A DNA stretch of 64,000 bases from Bolinopsis microptera (taxonomy: Eukaryota; Ctenophora; Tentaculata; Lobata; Bolinopsidae): NCBI RefSeq assembly GCF_026151205.1, contig NC_087073.1, positions 13,907,837-13,971,836 of the forward strand, read 5' to 3'. Positions 20,035 through 31,261 of the stretch are shown in pieces. Position 1 is the stretch's first letter, and every line of letters begins with the position of its first letter. A model generated the notes under the pieces. That model had not been told where the DNA came from, made no database searches, and saw nothing but the letters and a program-made list of their open reading frames with translations. The position numbers and the translations under genes were made by a program.

Positions 20035-20700
20035 AGCTTTTATTAATTCGCTCGCCCGAAAATTTCACGTGACTTTGGTTTTTATGGTTTTGCAGCCGTA
20101 CAAAACGGTTTTACATAAACCGTAATCCCAACCCAACAATCTTTACTGGCTGCGGCAATATTACTACAGGTGATTGCGTCTTCACAGCTTGTTGAGCTCC
20201 GCGCGCGCTCGTAAGTTCATTGCATTTGCATGCTTCAAACATTCCAAGAATGCAATTGCACCACGTACCACGTGATACAATTCAGCCAATCAGAGAACAG
20301 GAATCCGCAAAGTTAAAGCTGTGCACTTTTATAAGGCCCAAAATCATAATTTTCAGGATAATTCGATGTTCAAAATCTACGTTGTTTTAAATTTCCCCCT
20401 GGGGGGAAACGTTTTTTTACAAAGCGAACATTTCGCAAAAAACCGAAATTGAAAGTCGCTATCTCTATGAAGTTAGGCCCCTACCACTACCAGTAAGGTT
20501 TTCTCATGGGAACCCAGGAACCCTAACCCTAACCATAACCCCGAAGCTAACCATAACCTTTGGCCTTACCACAACCCTAACCCGAGCCCTAAACAATCGA
20601 ATTCATGTTTTACTAGCCTGTCACGTGACCAAAACGGTTTGTCGCCCATAACTCTCCAGGGAAGCATTTTTAGTTTTACCTTACGTCAAGTCGACCACAA
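20035..20700. repeat. Third telomere-like block, split by ~375 bp
   Basis: The left half of the 18551 repeat is at 20037-20140 (to AATCCCAACCC); the right half resumes at about 20517 (AACCCTAACCCTAACC). The intervening ~375 bp is unrelated to the other two copies, as expected for an insertion, but I could not define termini or a target duplication. Confidence 0.65.
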
Positions 20701-22101
20701 AGAATTACTTAACTCAGGCATGAAGCAATTCGTAACTCAAACTGAGCAATATGCCCGCACGTGCCACGTTTGTATACTGACCAGTCCACCACAAATGAAC
20801 ACATAAAAGGTGATCTGAAATTGAAACTAGTTTGATTTGCAATCTCTCGGTTCAACAGAAATGGCGGTCTCGTGATATAAGTTGTTCCGTGCAAAGCACA
20901 ATTGAACTGCTTCCCGAATCCAACTATAATGAAGTATTTAAACTTGGTCCGTAGTCTTCGTGGAATTTGGATAGATCTTTATAATTCAATTCGTGGTGGT
21001 CCCGTGACCTGTCAAAATGGGTTAGACGGGTTCCTGCTAGTAGACTTGAACCTGTCGACAATATTTCAGGAATGATTCCCGCAAGAAATTATATTCCTTC
21101 GTTTTGCTCTGATCCCTACTCTGGAACTAACTGCTGATGGAATTTCATACGATTCGTTGATTTTTTGTAAAAATTGAACTTACATTTTATAAAATTCCGA
21201 TATTCTTCAAAGGTTGAGAAATTCCGAATCTTATGTTTAAGTAAGAATTTTCATTGTGTCTTATCGAAAGTGAATGAGAGAAACACTTGTGACAATTTTA
21301 TTTACTGGTCTCTTATTTGTAAAGCTATCCTCAATACATTCAATGACAAAGTGTGATAACCGTTAAAACAGGGGTCGAATTCACAAAAATAACGTAAACC
21401 GTTGATTTAAAGCAATCGCCGCTCCTGTCTCTTGATTGCTGATGATGATCAGGAACGCATGACGTATAAATATCATCACGACGATTATTGGTCACTCGAA
21501 ATCGACCCGTTAAGAATGCAATGTAAGTGCGATGGTTTTTTTGTGCATTTGTTACCTGTTACTAATTAATCCACAGGATCAAAATGTTTATTGTATCGAT
21601 AAAAATGGATTTTAAGGCATAAGGAAGCATTGTTGAGTTCTGAAACCAAGTTTAATCGATTTCTCGTGCAATTTTTGGTCAGGAGTGGTCATCAAAATAA
21701 ATTTTGAACTAAGTCGATATTTTGGTAAATTTCTAGCTTTCTGTCAGAAAATAAATCTTCATTCTATTAGGGGTAATTGGATGTAACTACAGTACAGCTG
21801 TACTTACACCCACTTTCACAAGCATGCAAGCTCACCTGGTCCAAAGAGCGGGAAACGGAGAACGAGCTCTGGTGACGTCATAGTCACGTGACCTCAGGTT
21901 CATAATCACGTGACCTCAGACCCAATCAATTGGGTTCTGGCCTGTTCAGCCCCCTGTCACCCGATCTTGAGGTGACGTACGACAACTCGTTAACCCAATC
22001 GATGTCTGGAGGGCTGCAAATTTTCACATGCCAAACTCACAACGTTTTTTCGGAGTTGTGCGAGATGACGACACATAGAGGCCGCAGAATTATGAGGACT
22101 A
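20701..22101. other. Non-coding, nothing recognised
   Basis: No convincing gene in either strand; short frames are not protein-like. AT-rich with a CACGTGAC cluster near 21880-21915. Confidence 0.4.
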
Positions 22102-22109
22102 CCAGATCC

Positions 22110-22258
22110 CAGGGACAAAAGGAAATCGCGGCATGTACGGAATCGCGATTTTTCCCATTATTTGCGACAAATTTTATGTATAGTTCATTGTATAGTCTGT
22201 TAAAAATCGCGGTATCGCGAATTTTGGCCAAAATAATCGCGAAATCCTTTTGTCCCTG
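22110..22258. mobile_element. 149-bp hAT-like MITE with 8-bp target duplication
   Basis: Inverted termini CAGGGACAAAAGG at the left and CCTTTTGTCCCTG at the right, flanked by the direct repeat CCAGATCC at 22102-22109 and 22259-22266. An 8-bp target duplication with a CAGGG start is the pattern of hAT-superfamily miniature elements. The termini continue with ATCGCG words, and TCGCGATTTTT occurs inside. No transposase is encoded. Confidence 0.9.
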
Positions 22259-22266
22259 CCAGATCC

Positions 22267-23104
22267 TGGTGGAACCTACTTTACTTTGGGCGATCCTCAA
22301 TCGAAATCCCATTCACTGTCTGCCTCCACACGTCTCGATCGCACATAACAGTTCGAAGGTCGTCTAACTGGAGCCCAGTGTCACGAGCTACTACGTCCAG
22401 GAAGGTGAGTGGTCTCCTAATTATTAGTGTTGACTCTCATTGACCATCAATGAAAGAATTCTTTAAGAGTATCAGTAAGTTCAACAAAAACGAGTTTTCG
22501 TGATCTTGCTGCTGCTGCACCTAATTGATGTTGCTGCACTGCGACAATTTTTGCTACACGTTGTATACCTAGTTTACACTTTAGTGTTTAGCTCTCGTGC
22601 ACGCGAAGCGTGAACTCCGGCTGGCCGGCCAGTTGTTACCTGGGGACCTCAGGCTATCATGTTCTTAAACATAGAATAGAGATTCGGCGGAATGACAGGC
22701 TTTGTAGGTTTATAACCTACCAGGACGGCAGGACGCGCGCCGAGTTGTACTCAAATATTTTACGAGTATCAGTATCACCCCACACCCGTTAAGGCCAAAA
22801 TCAATCAAATTTGGTGCGTATGCCCAAATATGTGCATATTTATGGTTTTTGGCTCATAACTTAGCCATTTTTTTCCCAATCTTTTTTGTCCAATAAAAAT
22901 TCATACACAATACAGAGGCCCTAGTTTGTTGGTTAATGGTCAATTGCTATCTCGAAATCAAATTTCACAAAACAATCAGGGTGAACCCTGACAACGGGAA
23001 TTAGCATTTGGTTATAATATGCAGTTTTGTAATGTTTTTTTTGTAATGCTTTGTAATGCGTTTTGTAATGCTTTCAGCTTTGTAAATATACACTGTTTCT
23101 TAAG
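22267..23104. other. Non-coding flank of the tandem retrotransposons
   Basis: 22620-22705 is the second arm of the inverted repeat with 19372-19455. 22997-23100 (GCATTTGGTTATAATATGCA, repeated TTTGTAATGC words, TTTGTAAATATACACTG) is related to 18350-18430 and marks the left target of the retrotransposon cluster. Confidence 0.6.
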
Positions 23105-25577
23105 GAAGCAGTCCTTATCCCAAAGACTGAGGATCTGTCAGACCCAAGCAAGTTCAGGAATATTACAAAGACGAACACCAGCGGCAAGTTGAACATGGGA
23201 ATTCTAGCAGACAAGATGCTGGATTATATGGTGTCTAATAAGTACATAGACAAGTCAGTTCAGAAGGGCTTTCTGAAGAAGACTCCTGGTTGTCTTGAAC
23301 ACACCCAAGTGCTTATGGAAGAACTAAAAGACGCCAAATCTACTAGACGTCAGATATTCGTTGTCTGGGTGGATTTAATGAATGCATATGGCAGAGTCCC
23401 ACACAACTTGATCCTCTATGCCCTCCGGCATTACAAATTCCCTGAATGGCTCATAGATTACATGTTTAAGTACTATGATGAACTGATTGTAAGGGTGGTA
23501 ACCAAAGACTGGAAGTCAAATTGGTTCTACTACATGTTAGGCCTCTTTCAAGGAGACCCTCTTTCAGTAGTGTTGTTCCTGATTGTATTCAACTTACTGT
23601 TAGATCTTCTACAAGATCAAAAAGAACTGGGTTATAAGCCCTCCTTTAGCTCGCAACCTACATCGTATCGGGCTTTTGCAGATGACCTAACACTTATGTC
23701 CTCCAGACTAGAGAAGGTAAAGAAGCAGATAGAGTTGATGGAGCAGTTTTTGGATTGGAGTAGGAAAATGAAGGCCAAGCCTAGCAAGTGTGTCTCCCTG
23801 GGAATGAAGGTGATAGATGGTACGTACCAGGCTTATGACCCAGAGATATTGATTGACGGCCAGATAATCAGCTATGTAGGAAACAACCCGATTAAGTTCC
23901 TGGGCCACTGGATCTATGTCGATCTAGGGTTAAATGACACTAAACAACGGATTGAAGACAAACTAAAAACTCTGTTTCAGACAGTGGATGAGTGTGGTCT
24001 CAACGGTGTCATGAAGTGTTGGATCTACAATAACATGCTGACTAGCAAGATGTCCTGGGATCTGATGATTTACAACCTTCCTGTAAGTTTTGTGTACGAA
24101 CTGGATGCTATCTGCACCAGATTCTTGAAGAAGTGGTTGGGTGTTACTAGATCAATTACTGTGACAGTCCTGTACAGGAGCAAGGATTACTTCGGGCTAA
24201 ACTTGAAGAAGCTGAGTGACTTATACAAGTCTCTTCAGGTATCAAAGGGACACGCCCTGAAGAACAGTGATGACACCAAAGTTGTAGAAGCCTATAATAA
24301 CAAGAGAGAGAAACAGGAGAACAGCCCGAGATGGTCTTATACAACGGAGCTGACGGCAAGAGAGCGAGATCTTTACTTCCAGGAGTTGGTTGGAGTAGTG
24401 ACTAAAGATCGAGTAGGACTCGGATGCAAACCAAAGTTGACTGAGAGGCAGAAGCTAAGGCAACTGGTAGAATCGGTGTCAGAGAACGACATGCTAGTCA
24501 CCCTGGTAAACAAGGGAGTACAGGGCAAGTTCTTGACATGGGAGAACACGATGCAGTTAGACTTAGGATGGAACAGCCTTATCTACAACTACAAGATGAG
24601 CCCGGCTCTCCTTAAATTCCACCTAAACTCGACACACGACGTGGCTAATACCCCTGCAAACATGAAATTGTGGAACTACTCGAGTACAGGAAATTGTGCA
24701 CTTTGTGGATGGAAGACGTGCAACATCAAGCATATCCTAGCCGTCTGCAGTGTAGCAAGAAACTCCAAAAGGTACAACTGGAGACATGACAACGTCCTAC
24801 GTGTTATAGCCGGAGCCTTGCTTGACCAACTCAAGATGTACAATTCCTCAGGTTCCACGACCTCCGACAAAGAATGGATACGGTTCAAGTCGAAGGATGG
24901 GAAGTATGAACACCCAAAGCCAAGGTTGAGGAAGGAGAGGCCCTTTGAGAGAGCGAAAGACTGGAAGCTGATATGGGACGAGGATACACTACCTGCCCAG
25001 TTCCCACAGCACATCTACAACACAGCGGAGAGACCCGACATTGTAGTATGGTCGGATAGTTTGAGAGAAGTAGTTCTGATTGAACTGACTTGTGGTGACG
25101 AGAGTAACTTCAGTGACCAAGTAGCACGTAAAGAAGCACGCTACAACAGAGAGCTGATTCCTGGCATCGACGGGTGCGGTTGGAAAGCTCTGCTCTTTAC
25201 GGTAGAGATTGGGTGTAGGGGCTTCTGGCACCATACTGTACCAGCTCTATTTAACTACTTTGGATTGGCGAAGAGGACGAAGAATAAAGCCCTGAATGAG
25301 GCTGCTTTGGTCGCTCTTCGATGTTCCTATACAATCTGGTTAGCCCGCGACAACAAGAAATGGTCTACCTGCTACGACATCGCAAGGAGGCCAGAAGTCA
25401 TAAACTGTGAAAGCTGAGTGTTGGGCCCATAAAACATGTTGAAAGCTGCAACCAGGATCACAAGTACTGGTGGAATACAGAATGACTTGCTAATCAGATT
25501 GATAGATGGAGTTGCTATCGAAAGATATAGAACTCAGGTAAACATCTAACCTGTAATAGTTTATTGTTGATTTTTCT
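23105..25577 (+). mobile_element. R2-like LINE, 5'-truncated copy (tandem copy 1)
   Basis: It begins abruptly at GAAGCAGTCC, which corresponds to 26892 in the full copy, and runs without indels (constant offset 3787) to the shared 3' end TTTATTGTTGATTTTTCTC. The remaining frame (Met at 23189 to 25417, 742 codons) has the RT palm with AFADDLTL, the CCHC motif and the endonuclease. The only protein change I saw against copy 2 is Arg (AGG at 24923) versus Lys (AAG). 5' truncation at the break point is typical of incomplete target-primed reverse transcription. Confidence 0.92.
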
Positions 25578-28500
25578 CACACACGGAAATGGATTGTGCG
25601 CCTGCAGACGGGCGTGTTAGTCTGCTGACAGCTGGAAAGACTGCTGACGTCAGGGAAAGTGCTGATGACGATTGGGGAAAGACTCGATGACTTCAGGGAA
25701 AGAACTGATGACTCCTGTGAAAGAGCAGAGTACGTAACTGCCTCAGTAAGGCTCCTCGTACAGACAAATCACACTACGTCAACTAAAAGAGAATGCCCCA
25801 AGACCTCCGATCAGGTGGGGAGGATCAAAGGTCAACCCGGATTTAACGATGAAGGATCTTTGAGAGAATTTGACAATAGTACTTGTCAGTGGTGTAAGCG
25901 AATGTTCAAACAGATCAACAAACATCTCTGGAGATGCAAAATGAGACCGGCGGAGCTCGAACCCGAACCTTTGGTGAGGATAGATGATATCCGTAATACT
26001 ATGTCGGAGCAGGAACCTAGCCAGGAACACAACCACAGAGCTACAAAGGAACCTGCCTGCTCAGACTTGCGTTTTCAGTTCATAGATCATGAACCGCCCA
26101 ACATCGAGATTGAGGTTACAAAGAAGCTTAAATTACCACAAGCAGCAGAGAGAGGAATATGGAAAGGAATAGATGAAGATTTGGTTATGCTGTGTCACGA
26201 GATCGTAGAGAAGGATGAGGCGATCAGGCTTCAAAAGACTGAAGGGAGAATCTACAGCTACCTGGAATATAGATTTGGGGAAGAGAAGAAGATATTCGAA
26301 CAGAAACAGCAGAGAGAGGACAGGGAGACTAAGGCGATTAGGGTTTCTAAGAGAATAGCAAAGAAAGATATGAGGTCGGCAAAGAGGAGTAAGGACACTA
26401 ACGCAACAGCCACAGCGAAAAGAGAGTACCTCCGGCTGGTGCGGCTCCACAACAAAAGTCGACGCAATGAGCTCAAGAAGAAGAGGGGCAAGCAGGAGAA
26501 GAAAGAGCAGGATAAGTTTAAGAAGAACCCGTATGACTACAGCAAGAAGCTACTTAACGGTAAGCAGAACAACGCTCCGCCAAGCTTCTCTAAGGAAGAA
26601 GCAGACAGGTTCTTCAAGAAGGAGTATAAGGACACGGACAGAGGTGCAATCTACACTAAGTTGGAAGGCCTTCCTGAGGCCAAGCCCCCAGTAGTTAAGT
26701 TCGAGCTGACAAAGCTGGACAAGGAAGATTTCGATGCAAAGCTGAAGAGCAGGCGTAATAAGTCATCCCCTGGTCCAAACGGTGTACCATATGTGGTGTA
26801 TAAGAGATGCCCGAGAACCGCACACATGATCTTCCAAACCCTATCTACCCTGTGGGACAAGAAGATAGTGCCACTACAATGGCGATTTGGTGAAGCAGTC
26901 CTTATCCCAAAGACTGAGGATCTGTCAGACCCAAGCAAGTTCAGGAATATTACAAAGACGAACACCAGCGGCAAGTTGAACATGGGAATTCTAGCAGACA
27001 AGATGCTGGATTATATGGTGTCTAATAAGTACATAGACAAGTCAGTTCAGAAGGGCTTTCTGAAGAAGACTCCTGGTTGTCTTGAACACACCCAAGTGCT
27101 TATGGAAGAACTAAAAGACGCCAAATCTACTAGACGTCAGATATTCGTTGTCTGGGTGGATTTAATGAATGCATATGGCAGAGTCCCACACAACTTGATC
27201 CTCTATGCCCTCCGGCATTACAAATTCCCTGAATGGCTCATAGATTACATGTTTAAGTACTATGATGAACTGATTGTAAGGGTGGTAACCAAAGACTGGA
27301 AGTCAAATTGGTTCTACTACATGTTAGGCCTCTTTCAAGGAGACCCTCTTTCAGTAGTGTTGTTCCTGATTGTATTCAACTTACTGTTAGATCTTCTACA
27401 AGATCAAAAAGAACTGGGTTATAAGCCCTCCTTTAGCTCGCAACCTACATCGTATCGGGCTTTTGCAGATGACCTAACACTTATGTCCTCCAGACTAGAG
27501 AAGGTAAAGAAGCAGATAGAGTTGATGGAGCAGTTTTTGGATTGGAGTAGGAAAATGAAGGCCAAGCCTAGCAAGTGTGTCTCCCTGGGAATGAAGGTGA
27601 TAGATGGTACGTACCAGGCTTATGACCCAGAGATATTGATTGACGGCCAGATAATCAGCTATGTAGGAAACAACCCGATTAAGTTCCTGGGCCACTGGAT
27701 CTATGTCGATCTAGGGTTAAATGACACTAAACAACGGATTGAAGACAAACTAAAAACTCTGTTTCAGACAGTGGATGAGTGTGGTCTCAACGGTGTCATG
27801 AAGTGTTGGATCTACAATAACATGCTGACTAGCAAGATGTCCTGGGATCTGATGATTTACAACCTTCCTGTAAGTTTTGTGTACGAACTGGATGCTATCT
27901 GCACCAGATTCTTGAAGAAGTGGTTGGGTGTTACTAGATCAATTACTGTGACAGTCCTGTACAGGAGCAAGGATTACTTCGGGCTAAACTTGAAGAAGCT
28001 GAGTGACTTATACAAGTCTCTTCAGGTATCAAAGGGACACGCCCTGAAGAACAGTGATGACACCAAAGTTGTAGAAGCCTATAATAACAAGAGAGAGAAA
28101 CAGGAGAACAGCCCGAGATGGTCTTATACAACGGAGCTGACGGCAAGAGAGCGAGATCTTTACTTCCAGGAGTTGGTTGGAGTAGTGACTAAAGATCGAG
28201 TAGGACTCGGATGCAAACCAAAGTTGACTGAGAGGCAGAAGCTAAGGCAACTGGTAGAATCGGTGTCAGAGAACGACATGCTAGTCACCCTGGTAAACAA
28301 GGGAGTACAGGGCAAGTTCTTGACATGGGAGAACACGATGCAGTTAGACTTAGGATGGAACAGCCTTATCTACAACTACAAGATGAGCCCGGCTCTCCTT
28401 AAATTCCACCTAAACTCGACACACGACGTGGCTAATACCCCTGCAAACATGAAATTGTGGAACTACTCGAGTACAGGAAATTGTGCACTTTGTGGATGGA

Positions 28501-29363
28501 AGACGTGCAACATCAAGCATATCCTAGCCGTCTGCAGTGTAGCAAGAAACTCCAAAAGGTACAACTGGAGACATGACAACGTCCTACGTGTTATAGCCGG
28601 AGCCTTGCTTGACCAACTCAAGATGTACAATTCCTCAGGTTCCACGACCTCCGACAAAGAATGGATACGGTTCAAGTCGAAGGATGGGAAGTATGAACAC
28701 CCAAAGCCAAAGTTGAGGAAGGAGAGGCCCTTTGAGAGAGCGAAAGACTGGAAGCTGATATGGGACGAGGATACACTACCTGCCCAGTTCCCACAGCACA
28801 TCTACAACACAGCGGAGAGACCCGACATTGTAGTATGGTCGGATAGTTTGAGAGAAGTAGTTCTGATTGAACTGACTTGTGGTGACGAGAGTAACTTCAG
28901 TGACCAAGTAGCACGTAAAGAAGCACGCTACAACAGAGAGCTGATTCCTGGCATCGACGGGTGCGGTTGGAAAGCTCTGCTCTTTACGGTAGAGATTGGG
29001 TGTAGGGGCTTCTGGCACCATACTGTACCAGCTCTATTTAACTACTTTGGATTGGCGAAGAGGACGAAGAATAAAGCCCTGAATGAGGCTGCTTTGGTCG
29101 CTCTTCGATGTTCCTATACAATCTGGTTAGCCCGCGACAACAAGAAATGGTCTACCTGCTACGACATCGCAAGGAGGCCAGAAGTCATAAACTGTGAAAG
29201 CTGAGTGTTGGGCCCATAAAACATGTTGAAAGCTGCAACCAGGATCACAAGTACTGGTGGAATACAGAATGACTTGCTAATCAGATTGATAGATGGAGTT
29301 GCTATCGAAAGATATAGAACTCAGGTAAACATCTAACCTGTAATAGTTTATTGTTGATTTTTC
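25578..29363 (+). mobile_element. R2-like LINE, full or near full-length copy (tandem copy 2)
   Basis: It follows copy 1 directly: copy 1 ends in TTTTTCTC at 25577 and new sequence starts at once (ACACACGGAAATGG), then about 80 bp of leader and the 1181-codon ORF. Its 3' UTR (29205-29363) equals that of copy 1. There is no poly-A tail, in keeping with R2-type elements. The intact ORF and near identity of the two copies imply recent activity. Sequence after 29363 (TATATAAAGCGAGACG) is unrelated to the start of copy 2. Confidence 0.9.
25659..29204 (+). CDS. R2-like retrotransposon polyprotein (zinc finger, RT, REL-endonuclease)
   Basis: 1181 residues. A single N-terminal C2HC finger (C76, C79, H89, C93). 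A long basic Lys/Arg/Glu-rich helical region follows (about 200-310), then the fingers-palm RT domain with SPGPNGVPYVVYK, WVDLMNAYGRVPH, LGLFQGDPLS and the catalytic AFADDLTL (FADD 602-605; two Asp present). Downstream is the CCHC motif C942-C945-H954-C959 and a PD-(D/E)xK type endonuclease, RPDIVVWSD (D1056) with IELTC (E1071) and a KEARY motif. This order (finger, RT, CCHC, restriction-like nuclease, one ORF) defines the R2/R4/NeSL/CRE/HERO supergroup; the exact clade and target are not settled. All key residues are present, so the protein could be active. The Met at 25659 is the first in the long frame. Confidence 0.93.
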   Translation: MLMTIGERLDDFRERTDDSCERAEYVTASVRLLVQTNHTTSTKRECPKTSDQVGRIKGQPGFNDEGSLREFDNSTCQWCKRMFKQINKHLWRCKMRPAELEPEPLVRIDDIRNTMSEQEPSQEHNHRATKEPACSDLRFQFIDHEPPNIEIEVTKKLKLPQAAERGIWKGIDEDLVMLCHEIVEKDEAIRLQKTEGRIYSYLEYRFGEEKKIFEQKQQREDRETKAIRVSKRIAKKDMRSAKRSKDTNATATAKREYLRLVRLHNKSRRNELKKKRGKQEKKEQDKFKKNPYDYSKKLLNGKQNNAPPSFSKEEADRFFKKEYKDTDRGAIYTKLEGLPEAKPPVVKFELTKLDKEDFDAKLKSRRNKSSPGPNGVPYVVYKRCPRTAHMIFQTLSTLWDKKIVPLQWRFGEAVLIPKTEDLSDPSKFRNITKTNTSGKLNMGILADKMLDYMVSNKYIDKSVQKGFLKKTPGCLEHTQVLMEELKDAKSTRRQIFVVWVDLMNAYGRVPHNLILYALRHYKFPEWLIDYMFKYYDELIVRVVTKDWKSNWFYYMLGLFQGDPLSVVLFLIVFNLLLDLLQDQKELGYKPSFSSQPTSYRAFADDLTLMSSRLEKVKKQIELMEQFLDWSRKMKAKPSKCVSLGMKVIDGTYQAYDPEILIDGQIISYVGNNPIKFLGHWIYVDLGLNDTKQRIEDKLKTLFQTVDECGLNGVMKCWIYNNMLTSKMSWDLMIYNLPVSFVYELDAICTRFLKKWLGVTRSITVTVLYRSKDYFGLNLKKLSDLYKSLQVSKGHALKNSDDTKVVEAYNNKREKQENSPRWSYTTELTARERDLYFQELVGVVTKDRVGLGCKPKLTERQKLRQLVESVSENDMLVTLVNKGVQGKFLTWENTMQLDLGWNSLIYNYKMSPALLKFHLNSTHDVANTPANMKLWNYSSTGNCALCGWKTCNIKHILAVCSVARNSKRYNWRHDNVLRVIAGALLDQLKMYNSSGSTTSDKEWIRFKSKDGKYEHPKPKLRKERPFERAKDWKLIWDEDTLPAQFPQHIYNTAERPDIVVWSDSLREVVLIELTCGDESNFSDQVARKEARYNRELIPGIDGCGWKALLFTVEIGCRGFWHHTVPALFNYFGLAKRTKNKALNEAALVALRCSYTIWLARDNKKWSTCYDIARRPEVINCES

Positions 29364-30713
29364 TCTATATAAAGCGAGACGATATATGTATATATGGATC
29401 CGTACCATTTTACTGACACCACGGCATCAACTTTAACGCGACTTTCCGCAAAAACCATAAAAGATATACAACTGAAACTTCTTTGACTGGGTCAAATGCT
29501 TTATTGGCCTTCAAATCAGCATGAAAAAATAACAAATTGGCCAAGGAAGAGGAGTTTTAGAGCCCAAAATTTGGACCCCCGAGTGGTGTCAAAAACGCGC
29601 ATTAAATAGGTTATAATTATTGTAGTCTCTTGAGTCTTGACACCATTTTAGGGTTATATACGGGTTCCTGCTAGTAACTATAACTAGTATAATGTATATA
29701 ATCAGACAGAGTAAATTATTCTATATTTATTATCACAATTAAAATGTTTCATCTTGTAAATCGCTCGCTTAAGTTTATAAATTTTATTCCCGTAACAAAG
29801 CCAGGCTTTGAAAAATAACATTATCCCAGATAAGAATTTTAATTAGCTAAACTTTTTACAAATATTTATTTAATACACCTAAATTTGTTCATTATTCTTA
29901 AGAAAATATAAATCTATGACCCTGATTTAAAGATGAGTTATATAACTTGCTTTATTATGAGTATATTATACTATATAATATATGCTATTATGAGTACAAA
30001 TTGGAACGACCGGTCGAGTCAGACAATTGTTTCAATCATGCAAAACCATGATATCATCAGTGACAACTATTATTATGAGTATATTGACAGGGACAGTGGG
30101 ACACCTCTATCTAGATCTTGACAAAAATCTGAATAAATCACAGTCGACATTGGATTCACTTATATTAGACAGACTTCCGCAATATTTACGTCACATTTTA
30201 ATGATATGGGCAGGTCATGTGTTACCATGGTTGCGATCGAGCCAGAAGATAGATGCTAGATTATTTAGCTGTCTTTATCGTTCCCACTTCCAGACAAGGT
30301 CGTTGTCTCTGGTTTAAATTTTCATTACTATTTGTGTAGTAGTAATTGTGTTTAACAGATTAGGTTAGTGATTCCAGATTAAGTTAGCTATTAGTATTAC
30401 CAGATTAAGTTAGTGATTAGAGTTACCAGATTAATATAATGATTAGTGTTACCAGATTAAGTTATTGATTAGTGTTACCAAATTATGTTAGTGAATAACC
30501 ACTACGTTAACTGACGTATAAAATTGGCAAGTTTAGAACAAATTTAATTCAACTATTAATTCTATGCTACGATTGATTTCAGATTTGAATATTTTTCGTC
30601 CGTACTCGACACTTGTGACGTGTTACTGTTAGAACACACGTGACATAACCGTGACTAGACCGAATTTAATTTGATGCGGGGAACTAAACCGAGTAATGGT
30701 CTTTCCTTGAAAT
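29364..30713. other. Non-coding, dispersed repeats
   Basis: 29415-29505 (TGACACCACGGCATCAACTT, CTGGGTCAAATG) is a diverged copy of 57058-57155. 29690-29765 matches 18440-18530, the right flank of the retrotransposon target. 30355-30490 has four or five copies of a CCAGATTAAGTTAGTGATTA unit. No gene recognised. Confidence 0.6.
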
Positions 30714-30849
30714 TTGTACGTCATGTTCCTCAGTAAACATTACCGAACTGCATTATTAGTTGTAAACCTACAGACCTGCACATTACCGAGCTATAGACCA
30801 AGCTGCTTGAAATATTTACAGGTAATATCCGTAAAGAACTGCACCAAGA

Positions 30850-31261
30850 TTATAAAGTGGGTAGCAGCCAAGGTTATAAAGTGGGTAGCAGACAAGGTTA
30901 TAAAGTGGGCAGCAGACAAGGTTATAAAGTGGGCAGCAGACAAGGTTATAAAGTGGGTAGCAGCCAAGGTTATAAAGTGGGTAGCAGACAAGGTTATAAA
31001 GTGGGCAGCAGATAAGGTTATAAAGTGGGTAGCAGATAAGGTTATAAAGTGGGTAGCAGACAATGTTATAAAGTGGGTAGCAGCCAAGGTTATAAAGTGG
31101 GTAGCAGACAAGGTTATAAAGTGGGCAGCAGACAAGGTTATAAAGTGGGTAGCAGCCAAGGTTATAAAGTGGGTAGCAGATAAAGTTATAAAGTGGGTAG
31201 CAGATAAGGTTATAAAGTGGGTAGCAGCCAATGTTATAAAGTGGGTAGCAGCCAAGGTTAT
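30850..31261 (+). repeat. 24-bp minisatellite (about 17 copies)
   Basis: Unit AAGGTTATAAAGTGGGTAGC plus AGAC or AGCC (24 bp). It is open in several frames only because 24 is a multiple of three. Units also occur at 31627-31654 and 33872-33985, on either side of the duplicated blocks, so all belonged to one array. Confidence 0.95.

Noticed and set aside
21930-22367. A 145-codon ORF near the MITE
   Set aside because: It runs straight through the MITE and its target duplications, so it cannot be an old coding region.
23189-25417. Independent host gene of 742 codons
   Set aside because: It starts inside the RT domain and equals the 3' part of the retrotransposon at 25659-29204; it is a 5'-truncated copy.
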